From Sunxiuqinia sp965230765 (lineage in GTDB: Bacteria; Bacteroidota; Bacteroidia; Bacteroidales; Prolixibacteraceae): a DNA stretch of 64,000 bases. Under the pieces are notes generated by a model, which did no database searches, was not told where the DNA came from, and was given only the letters and a program-made list of their open reading frames with translations. Made by a program: the position numbers and the translations under genes. This document shows positions 9,490 through 15,837 of the stretch, piece by piece. The stretch is taken from positions 434,001 to 498,000 of the forward strand of contig CBDDLR010000001.1 of NCBI GenBank assembly GCA_965230765.1, in the 5' to 3' direction. The first letter of the stretch is position 1. Each line of letters opens with the position of its first letter.

Positions 9490-10037
9490 TAGGAAACCAA
9501 GCTTTTGCGTAAGGTTATATATTTTGAAGAATATTTCTTCCCTTTGGTATCTTTCAGGATTACTTTTGCCCGATAATATTTTTTAAGCTTACGGTCGTGG
9601 TTATAAAAAATAGTTAAATCAACCTGCACTTCGTGTACCTTGTTCTTCTCCAAATACAACGGATAAATCTCTTGCTTGTTGATGCCTTTCAGTTTGAACT
9701 TTCTTACATTCCATATTTTCCGAAATACCAACAACGGTGCTTCAATGTCAACATCCTTTTTCCCGATATTACGAATATGTAGTATTAGATTCTTTGGACG
9801 ATACTTTCGGTCTTTGGTCAGTTCAATTTTCAGTTTTTTCCGTTTAAAAAAGCCAGGTGGTTGTTTTTGGGGAGAGGCTTTCTTCTTTCGCATTTTTGAA
9901 AATAGAAACACTATCACCGGAATTGCAAGCAGAATAAGCAATCCAATCAGCAACTTATAGCCATCTGGCTGAACCTTGGTTTGTGAAAATGCTGCAATTG
10001 GCAGGATTATACAGATAAAAAAAATCGTTCCCTTCAT
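9489..10037 (-). CDS. Hypothetical membrane-anchored protein upstream of pulA
   Basis: 182 aa, family not recognised. The N-terminus is a signal-like hydrophobic stretch ending PIAAFSQ, followed after about 8 residues by a second membrane helix (LLIGLLILLAIPVIVFLF). A very basic cytoplasmic or periplasmic domain follows (KKKASPQKQ, then about 120 residues rich in Lys and beta-forming residues). RPKNLILHIRNIGKKDVDIEAPLLVF suggests a small beta-sandwich. It overlaps pulA by one base, so the two are translated together. The link to glycan metabolism is by position only. Confidence 0.75.
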   Translation of the reverse strand: MKGTIFFICIILPIAAFSQTKVQPDGYKLLIGLLILLAIPVIVFLFSKMRKKKASPQKQPPGFFKRKKLKIELTKDRKYRPKNLILHIRNIGKKDVDIEAPLLVFRKIWNVRKFKLKGINKQEIYPLYLEKNKVHEVQVDLTIFYNHDRKLKKYYRAKVILKDTKGKKYSSKYITLRKSLVS

Positions 10038-10059
10038 TGATAGTGGTTATAGCCAACAA

Positions 10060-10091
10060 AAATAAAAAAGTCCTGCTATAAAAGCAGGACT
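10060..10091 (-). terminator. Rho-independent terminator of the LytTR operon
   Basis: A perfect 9-bp stem AGTCCTGCT / AGCAGGACT (10069-10077 and 10083-10091) with a 5-nt loop. The plus-strand A run before it gives the U tract of the minus-strand transcript. It separates the LytTR operon from the downstream pullulanase pair. Confidence 0.93.
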
Positions 10092-10130
10092 ATCTGTGAC
10101 TATTTATACGATTCTTGTTTTGACTTAAAC

Positions 10131-10880
10131 CTAAAAGTTGAGTACTTCTTTCAGGTTTTTATAACCCGACTTACTTACTTTCAACTTGGTTTTATCTTTT
10201 AAGATAACAATATACGACTCTTTCTCATATTGCTGTATTTCACCAATCTGCTCAACCTGAACAATATATGAGCGATGTATTCGGATAAAGTTTTTCGGGT
10301 TCAGGTTGGCTTCGAAAAACTTCATGGTTTTCTGCTTCATAAATCGTCCTTCGGCAGTATAGATGAGCACGTAATCATCCAACGATTCAAAATATTTAAT
10401 TTTTTCTACCGGAATAATGTTAATCTTGTGACGATCTTTAACCACCACCCGTTCCAAATATTCTTCCACCCTGAATTCACTAATCTTTTCAATCTTTTCT
10501 TCTGAAGTATGATTGCCCCCAATTCGATCCAGTACTTTATCAATTGCCACCATCAACCGTTCTTTTGAAAAAGGTTTCAGCAAGTAGTCAGCGGCACTGT
10601 AATCAAAAGCTTTTAGGGCAAACTGGTCGTATGCCGTCGTGAAGATTATTTCTGGCTTATGATCAAGTAGTTCCAACATCTCAAACCCGGTAATTTTAGG
10701 CATCTGAATATCGAGAAAAACCAACTGGGGTTTTAGCTCGTTAATTTTCTGCACACCTTCAAATCCATTTTCACACTCGGCAATTAGTTCGATCTTTGGG
10801 TGATCCTGAATGTATGATTTGAGCAAATCCCTTGCTAATTCTTCATCCTCAATAATAATTACGTTTATTTTTTCATTCAT
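10131..10880 (-). CDS. LytTR-family response regulator
   Basis: 249 aa. The receiver domain (1-120) shows the acidic pair in IIIEDEE, the phosphoacceptor Asp57 in LVFLDIQMP, the Thr/Ser in FTTAYD and the Lys in LLKPFS. The C-terminal LytTR DNA-binding domain (about 140-249) has DRHKINIIPVEKIKYFES and FIRIHRSYIV, which are family hallmarks. The start overlaps the kinase stop by 4 nt (ATGA), so it is the cognate partner of the kinase. It ends the four-gene operon and is followed by a strong terminator. The target genes are unknown; autoregulation of the membrane-protein genes in the operon is plausible. Confidence 0.95.
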   Translation of the reverse strand: MNEKINVIIIEDEELARDLLKSYIQDHPKIELIAECENGFEGVQKINELKPQLVFLDIQMPKITGFEMLELLDHKPEIIFTTAYDQFALKAFDYSAADYLLKPFSKERLMVAIDKVLDRIGGNHTSEEKIEKISEFRVEEYLERVVVKDRHKINIIPVEKIKYFESLDDYVLIYTAEGRFMKQKTMKFFEANLNPKNFIRIHRSYIVQVEQIGEIQQYEKESYIVILKDKTKLKVSKSGYKNLKEVLNF

Positions 10881-11932
10881 GGCTCTATTTTTTGCGGGAT
10901 GATCAATTCAACTTTAAAACTTGTTTTGTTATCGGTAATTCTCAGTAATTCAGGATTTCCATAAATTAAATCCAATCGTTGCCTGATATTTCGCAACCCA
11001 ATTCCTTCGCCCCTGTTTTTTACAGAATCAGGCTCATATTCATTTTCAATGGTGATTAGAATAAATCCATTTTCTGATCGAATACATGTTGTTTTTATAC
11101 TCACCGGAGAAGTGGCTTCGTAAACTCCATATTTAATTGCATTTTCGTACAACGGCTGCAAAATCATATTGGGGATCAAAGCACTATGGCAGTTTTCTTC
11201 CATTTCAAAAACCGGATTAAGTTTTTTGCCAAAACGGATTTTTTCAATCCCCAGGTAAAGTTTAATATTGTCAATTTCCTGCGAAAGCGATACCGTTTCA
11301 TGTTCCCCATGCTGCAGCGAGTAGCGCATAAAAGTTGAAAGGTTTATCACCATTTCCTGTGCTTTGGAAGGATTGCTAATCGTTAGCGATGAAATTGAAT
11401 TCAAACTATTGAAAAGAAAATGCGGGTTAATCTGCGATTTCAAAGCACTTAGTTCTGCTTCCCTTATCAAGGCTTTCAGTTCAACTTCACGTTTTATTTT
11501 CTCTTTTAACGACATGTTGTAGTTAATGGCATAAAAGAAGGCCACAAAAATGGTGTACATGATGTAGCCAAAGAAAATCCGAGATGGAAGTTCTTCGTGC
11601 ATGATATTGAGGTGAGCAGAATCAATTATCTTGATGATGATAAACCCCAAATACATCCAGATTGCAGTTAGAATTGTGGCTCCAATAAAATGATACAGGA
11701 TTATCCAGTGCCATTCGTTTTCACTAACTGTATTGTATTTTACAATGAACCAAATACTTGCTCCTAACAATGGGTACAACACAAAAAATATGAGAGACTC
11801 CATTAATGAAGACTGAATACTAAGGTCGTACCAAAGTGTTAGTACAAAAGCATTTATAACGGCAACAATTAACCAAAACAGCCCATAATACATCATGAGC
11901 ATTCTGTTATTGAGTAATGGATGCCTCAGCAT
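10877..11932 (-). CDS. LytS-type sensor histidine kinase (His_kinase family)
   Basis: 351 aa. Four hydrophobic helices occupy the first 140 residues (for example LIVAVINAFVLTLW, ILYHFIGATILTAIWMYLGF), with little extracytoplasmic sequence. Such kinases often sense through the membrane or a membrane partner. The phosphorylation motif LKSQINPHFLFNSLNSIS (His171) is typical of the PF06580 family. The ATP-binding region has LQPLYENAIKYGV and GEGIGLRNIRQRL. The stop overlaps the start of the LytTR regulator, and the start lies 3 nt after the upstream membrane-protein stop, so the operon is tightly packed. Confidence 0.95.
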   Translation of the reverse strand: MLRHPLLNNRMLMMYYGLFWLIVAVINAFVLTLWYDLSIQSSLMESLIFFVLYPLLGASIWFIVKYNTVSENEWHWIILYHFIGATILTAIWMYLGFIIIKIIDSAHLNIMHEELPSRIFFGYIMYTIFVAFFYAINYNMSLKEKIKREVELKALIREAELSALKSQINPHFLFNSLNSISSLTISNPSKAQEMVINLSTFMRYSLQHGEHETVSLSQEIDNIKLYLGIEKIRFGKKLNPVFEMEENCHSALIPNMILQPLYENAIKYGVYEATSPVSIKTTCIRSENGFILITIENEYEPDSVKNRGEGIGLRNIRQRLDLIYGNPELLRITDNKTSFKVELIIPQKIEP

Positions 11933-11935
11933 GGA

Positions 11936-12637
11936 TTAAACGTGCTTTATTTCAACACCTCCAAAAAGGGTCATTCCCTTAATGATAAGCGTTTTGTTTG
12001 GATCATAATTTGAGGCTTGAAAAGTATCGCCCCTTTTATCAGAAAATCCACCCACAATGGTATTGACCTCACTTCTCACGTTCCAGTCAAGGGGTACTTT
12101 AATACCGCAACCGCCAAATGCACAAAAAGTATCAATTACCGCTCCTTCGGGTGAAAGTTTGGCCTGGCGCAGGTCATATTCAATTCCGCCAAAGATTGAA
12201 GTTGCTTTTCCTCCAGTTAAATTTTGTGAGTTCACAAAAATCTCCCTTCCACCAAAAATGACAAAATCGTCAAAATTGTTTTCCGATCCGGTTTGCCTAC
12301 GTTTACAGGCTTCAGGGCTTCTGTGCTTGTTCCTAAAAAGGAAAGCAGCACCAACTGCCACTAAAATCAATGGCCAGTAGAGCCTGCGCAGTTCATAGGG
12401 CACATCTACCAAATCGGGAACTAAGAAAAACGTTCCGATAACAATTAAAACAATAGCCCCTGTTCTGTTCCCATTCAACAAGGCTATTCCTCCAATTGCA
12501 ATTAACAGCATTTGCCATGAAATTAAAATATCCGCAACATTCCATGGTATCAAATTCAGGCGCTCAAACATCAGGATACCACCAATAGCAATTAGGACAA
12601 CCCCTAAATAAAATCGTTTATTACTTCTATGTTCCAT
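11936..12637 (-). CDS. LiaF/DUF5668-like membrane protein
   Basis: 233 aa. The N-terminal half has four short hydrophobic helices in pairs (LGVVLIAIGGILMFERL, MLLIAIGGIALL, IVLIVIGTFFLV, LYWPLILVAVGAAFLF), the LiaI/DUF5668-type arrangement. After a basic linker comes a soluble beta-helical C-terminal domain with IFGGIEYDLRQAKLS, FCAFGGCGIKVP and MTLFGGVEIKHV, which matches the LiaF-like (cell-wall-active antibiotic response) domain. In Firmicutes LiaF restrains the LiaS kinase. Here it directly precedes a LytS kinase by 3 nt, so a similar inhibitory or sensing role is plausible, though inferred. Confidence 0.85.
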   Translation of the reverse strand: MEHRSNKRFYLGVVLIAIGGILMFERLNLIPWNVADILISWQMLLIAIGGIALLNGNRTGAIVLIVIGTFFLVPDLVDVPYELRRLYWPLILVAVGAAFLFRNKHRSPEACKRRQTGSENNFDDFVIFGGREIFVNSQNLTGGKATSIFGGIEYDLRQAKLSPEGAVIDTFCAFGGCGIKVPLDWNVRSEVNTIVGGFSDKRGDTFQASNYDPNKTLIIKGMTLFGGVEIKHV

Positions 12638-12697
12638 ATCAATCGTTCTATAAACTGTTTCAAAATAATTCTATTTCATTTTAAATTCAAATGAAAT

Positions 12698-13102
12698 TTA
12701 CAATAATCGTGTAATTACTATTATTCCTACAACAATGAGGATAATTGGTAAAAAGAAAACCGTTAAAATAGCAGGGATCACAAAAAATCCCGGAAGGAAA
12801 AAAAGTATAGCCAATACAATCAGAATCCCTCCAACTACACGCCTTCCTATCAGTAAGACAATTCCTGCAATCAAGAGGATTACAGGCCAGGAAAAATGAA
12901 AAGCATCAACATGAAAAATATTGAAGAAGTTGTGAAATGAATGCTGAACTTCGTGCCAACCAGGTATACCAAGAGACCACCCCATTTCTTTAATAATCCA
13001 TATTATTCCAAGAATGATCAGGACTGTTCCAAGGAAACTGCCACGCCGTTCACAATTTGCGGGTCGTCTTTTACCTCTGTTAACTTCATGTTGATTTTCC
13101 AT
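12698..13102 (-). CDS. Small DUF5668-like multi-pass membrane protein
   Basis: I choose the ATG at 13102 (MENQHEVNRGKRRP), giving 134 aa; an upstream ATG at 13153 would add 17 residues without family character. A basic, cysteine-containing head is followed by FLGTVLIILGIIWIIKEMG, a short loop with several His residues, then three or four further hydrophobic helices ending in a positively charged residue. The repeating LxxGIxLLxxR pattern resembles the DUF5668 pair in the next gene. It is the first gene of the four-gene operon with the LiaF-like protein, kinase and regulator, 60 nt ahead of the second gene. Confidence 0.75.
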   Translation of the reverse strand: MENQHEVNRGKRRPANCERRGSFLGTVLIILGIIWIIKEMGWSLGIPGWHEVQHSFHNFFNIFHVDAFHFSWPVILLIAGIVLLIGRRVVGGILIVLAILFFLPGFFVIPAILTVFFLPIILIVVGIIVITRLL

Positions 13103-13204
13103 AATTCTGAATTTTAATTTCCGATTCAAAACTATGCCAATATATAATTGCATGAATCATCTGATCGGTTAACAGAAGTCATAAATCGGTAAAGGGCGGT
13201 ATGA

Positions 13205-13238
13205 AAGAAAAAACGGAACCTCGATTGAAGCTCCGTTT
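13205..13238 (-). terminator. Rho-independent terminator of glnS
   Basis: Read on the minus strand, AAACGGA..TCCGTTT (13211-13217 and 13232-13238) with an extended inner stem CTTC/GAGG (one G-U) forms a hairpin followed by TTTCTTTC. It lies 11 nt after the glnS stop. Confidence 0.85.
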
Positions 13239-13248
13239 GTTTTTATTG

Positions 13249-14946
13249 TTATTTGCCTTTTAGCTTAGCCCAGTTATCCCGAAGCTGTGCTGTACGGTTA
13301 AAAACCAACTTGTCGGATGAACTATCAGGATCAACATTGAAGTAACCCAAACGCTCAAATTGAAAAGAATCCAGTGCTTTCGAGTCTTTCACAAATGGCT
13401 CAATGTAGCAGTTATTTAATACCTTCAACGAATCAGGGTTCAAAAACTCCTTAAAATCTTTATCCTTGTGCCCGTCTGGAGATTCATCAATAAATAAACG
13501 ATCGTACAAGCGAACATCAGCTTCTACATTTTCAGTAGCAGAAACCCAGTGCATAGTCGCTTTAACTTTTCGCCCATCTGGTGCGTTTCCTCCTTTGGTC
13601 GCCGGATCGTATGTACAATGCAGTTCAACAATTTCACCATTTTCATCTTTTACCACTTCATCGCATGTAATGAAATAGGCATAACGCAAACGAACTTCAC
13701 GCCCAGGCGCTAAACGGAAAAACTTACGTGGAGGGTCTTCCATGAAGTCATCGCGTTCAATGTATATTTCTTTGGTGAAAGGTACTTCCCTTGTCCCTGC
13801 AGAAGGATCTTCCGGATTGTTCACAGCCTCCAATTGCTCAACCTGCCCTTCAGGGTAATTGGTAATCACAACCTTTAGTGGATTCAAAACACCCATCACG
13901 CGCTGAGCAGTTTTGTTCAAATCTTCACGAACACTGTGTTCCAGCAAGGCAACATCAATCACACCATCTACTTTGGTAACACCAATTTTTTCGGCAAAGT
14001 TGCGAACTGATTCGGGTGTGTAACCACGACGTCGCAATCCAGAAATGGTTGGCATTCGTGGATCGTCCCATCCATTTACGTAATTTTCTTTTACAAGCTC
14101 CAGCAATTTACGCTTGCTCATTACCGTGTAAGTCAGGTTCAAACGGGCAAACTCAATCTGGCGTGGACGATATTCTGTTTCCATCAACTGATCAACAAAC
14201 CAATCGTACAACGGACGGTGAACTTCAAACTCCAATGTACAAATTGAATGGGTAATTCCTTCCCAGTAATCGCTTTGTCCGTGAGCAAAATCGTACATCG
14301 GGTAAATACACCATTTATCACCAGTGCGGTGGTGATGTGCCTTCATGATCCGGTAAATAATTGGGTCGCGCATGTGCATATTTGGAGAAGCCATATCAAT
14401 TTTGGCACGAAGAACATGATCGCCCTCTTCGAATTCACCGGCCTTCATCCGCATAAACAAATCCAGGTTTTCTTCCGGAGTGCGGTTGCGGAATGGGCTC
14501 TCAAGCCCTGGACGGGTAGGCGTACCCTTTTGGCTACTGATCGTTTCTGCGTCCTGATCATCCACATAAGCTTTCCCTTCATTAATCAACTTTACAGCAA
14601 ACTCAAAAAGTTTATCGAAATAGTCGGATGCGTAATATTCACGGTCTTCCCAATCAAAACCCAGCCAGCGAACATCTTCTTTTATCGATTCAACATATTC
14701 AGTCTCTTCTTTCGATGGGTTGGTATCATCAAACCGTAAGTTGGTCAGTCCGTTGTATTTCTGCGCAGTTCCAAAATTCAGGCAAATCGATTTTGCATGC
14801 CCAATATGCAAATACCCATTGGGCTCAGGGGGGAAACGGGTGTGCACCCTTGCATCATTCTTCCCGGCTTCTATTTCTTCCTCAATAATTTGATGAATAA
14901 AATTCTTCTTTACAGTTGCTTCGTTTCCAGAAGTGTTCTCACTCAT
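13249..14946 (-). CDS. glnS: Glutaminyl-tRNA synthetase
   Basis: GlnRS charges tRNA-Gln directly with glutamine. The 565-aa length is normal. The class I signature is present as PPEPNGYLHIGHAKSI (HIGH motif) and VMSKRKLLELV (KMSKS-type loop), with the conserved RFDDTNPSKEE between them. The anticodon-binding beta-barrels follow (EVPFTKEIYIERDDF, FNRTAQLRDNW). A start at 14946 gives MSENTSGNEAT, and AAGGAAG about 6 nt upstream may serve as a ribosome binding site. It has its own promoter and terminator. Confidence 0.98.
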   Translation of the reverse strand: MSENTSGNEATVKKNFIHQIIEEEIEAGKNDARVHTRFPPEPNGYLHIGHAKSICLNFGTAQKYNGLTNLRFDDTNPSKEETEYVESIKEDVRWLGFDWEDREYYASDYFDKLFEFAVKLINEGKAYVDDQDAETISSQKGTPTRPGLESPFRNRTPEENLDLFMRMKAGEFEEGDHVLRAKIDMASPNMHMRDPIIYRIMKAHHHRTGDKWCIYPMYDFAHGQSDYWEGITHSICTLEFEVHRPLYDWFVDQLMETEYRPRQIEFARLNLTYTVMSKRKLLELVKENYVNGWDDPRMPTISGLRRRGYTPESVRNFAEKIGVTKVDGVIDVALLEHSVREDLNKTAQRVMGVLNPLKVVITNYPEGQVEQLEAVNNPEDPSAGTREVPFTKEIYIERDDFMEDPPRKFFRLAPGREVRLRYAYFITCDEVVKDENGEIVELHCTYDPATKGGNAPDGRKVKATMHWVSATENVEADVRLYDRLFIDESPDGHKDKDFKEFLNPDSLKVLNNCYIEPFVKDSKALDSFQFERLGYFNVDPDSSSDKLVFNRTAQLRDNWAKLKGK

Positions 14947-14971
14947 ATGTTTCTTCCTTAATTATTTTTTA

Positions 14972-14999
14972 CAAAAGTAAAAAAATGATTCAGCACAAA
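14972..14999 (-). promoter_or_regulatory. Bacteroidota-type promoter for glnS
   Basis: On the minus strand, TTTG (14996-14999) is followed after 16 nt by TACTTTTG (14972-14979), matching TAnnTTTG. The spacing is slightly shorter than the usual 19-21. It ends 26 nt before the glnS ATG. Confidence 0.5.
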
Positions 15000-15016
15000 A
15001 GCTTTTATCATCAGCA

Positions 15017-15049
15017 ATTGTGACCAGCACCTAATAAAAGTTAATTTTG
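15017..15049 (+). promoter_or_regulatory. Bacteroidota-type promoter for folB
   Basis: ATTG (15017-15020), 21 nt, then TAATTTTG (15042-15049), an exact TAnnTTTG match. It lies 43 nt before the chosen folB start and divergent from the glnS promoter. Confidence 0.55.
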
Positions 15050-15091
15050 CAGGGAATTATTTATGAATTGAAAGATACAAACAACACGATC

Positions 15092-15445
15092 ATGAATGGA
15101 TTGATTGAAATTGAAGGCATGGAATTTCACGCTTTGCATGGGCACTTTGAAGTTGAAAAAGTGGTAGGCAACCGCTTTCTGGTTGATGTAAAAATAAAGA
15201 CCGAATGTGCTGCTGCTGCTGAATCAGACGAACTGAAAGATGCTCTGGATTACCAAAAGGTTTATCAAATTACCAAAGAAGAAATGGCAATTCCTTCTGA
15301 TTTGCTGGAAAACGTGTGTAAACGAATCCTTGACCGGTTTTACGAAAACTTCCCCGAAATTCATGAGGCTTCGGTAAAAGTTTCAAAAATGAACCCTCCT
15401 ATGGGTGGGCAAATTGAAAGAGTAAGTTTGACCTTGACGCGATAA
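15092..15445 (+). CDS. folB: Dihydroneopterin aldolase
   Basis: FolB splits 7,8-dihydroneopterin to 6-hydroxymethyl-dihydropterin and glycolaldehyde in folate synthesis. I choose the ATG at 15092 (MNGLIEIEGMEFHALHGHFE), giving 117 aa, the normal family length; the ATG at 15047 falls on the presumed promoter. The family motifs EGMEFHALHGHFEVEK, DYQKVY (substrate contact) and LLENVCKRI are visible, as is the C-terminal VSKMNPPMGGQIERVSLTL. No other folate gene is adjacent. Confidence 0.95.
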   Translation: MNGLIEIEGMEFHALHGHFEVEKVVGNRFLVDVKIKTECAAAAESDELKDALDYQKVYQITKEEMAIPSDLLENVCKRILDRFYENFPEIHEASVKVSKMNPPMGGQIERVSLTLTR

Positions 15446-15463
15446 TGAAAATTTTTGATTGGT

Positions 15464-15494
15464 GTTGTATCAACCATTTTTTTGTATAAATTTG
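15464..15494 (+). promoter_or_regulatory. Possible promoter for the tRNA-Cys transcript
   Basis: GTTG (15464-15467), 19 nt, then TAAATTTG (15487-15494), an exact TAnnTTTG match. It would start a transcript covering both the tRNA-like remnant and tRNA-Cys. Confidence 0.5.
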
Positions 15495-15524
15495 CAGTCC
15501 CGAAAATAAAAGGGCTTAAGATCA

Positions 15525-15569
15525 GCCGAGCGGCTAGCCCCGAGGTCTCGGGGAAAACAGCGTACGGCG
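15525..15569 (+). pseudogene. tRNA-Cys-like remnant
   Basis: Two blocks match the intact tRNA-Cys that begins 96 nt downstream. GCCGAGCGGCTAG (15525-15537, D arm) and GCGTACGGCG (15560-15569, variable region into T arm) are identical, with AAAAC also shared. Between them the anticodon arm is replaced by a perfect CCCCGAG-GT-CTCGGGG hairpin (15538-15553). No acceptor stem or T loop can be drawn, so it cannot be a normal tRNA. It may be a decayed duplicate. Confidence 0.6.
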
Positions 15570-15620
15570 TAAAACGTTCTTGAAAATAAAAAACACTGAC
15601 TTATAAAGTTATAACAACCT

Positions 15621-15691
15621 GGTTCCTTGGCCGAGCGGCTAGGCAGCGGTCTGCAAAACCGCGTACGGCGGTTCGAATCCGCCAGGAACCT
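15621..15691 (+). tRNA. tRNA-Cys (anticodon GCA)
   Basis: A complete 71-nt cloverleaf: acceptor GGTTCCT/AGGAACC, D stem GCC/GGC, anticodon stem GCGGT/ACCGC with loop CTGCAAA (anticodon GCA), 4-nt variable loop GTAC, T stem GGCGG/CCGCC with loop TTCGAAT, and discriminator T. CCA is not encoded. A terminator follows immediately. Confidence 0.97.
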
Positions 15692-15696
15692 CAGAT

Positions 15697-15724
15697 AAAA
15701 CCTCCTTCCTGGAGGTTTTTTTTT
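15697..15724 (+). terminator. Rho-independent terminator of tRNA-Cys
   Basis: Stem CCTCC/GGAGG (15701-15705 and 15711-15715), extendable by AAAA/TTTT, with a 5-nt loop and a run of nine T. It starts 6 nt after the tRNA. Confidence 0.95.
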
Positions 15725-15799
15725 GTGCCCAACTTTTCTAAGTCCAATAAAAAAAAAGCTTAAGACATGCGGTCACCCTTACCTCTTTGCACTTTCCCC

Positions 15800-15831
15800 T
15801 TTGCTCATCTAAATTTTTCATTGCATCTTTG
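15800..15831 (+). promoter_or_regulatory. Promoter of the multihaem cytochrome gene
   Basis: TTTG (15800-15803), exactly 20 nt, then CATCTTTG (15824-15831). The ATG at 15838 lies only 6 nt after the -7 element, so the mRNA would be leaderless or nearly so. Confidence 0.5.
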
Positions 15832-15837
15832 CGAGTA

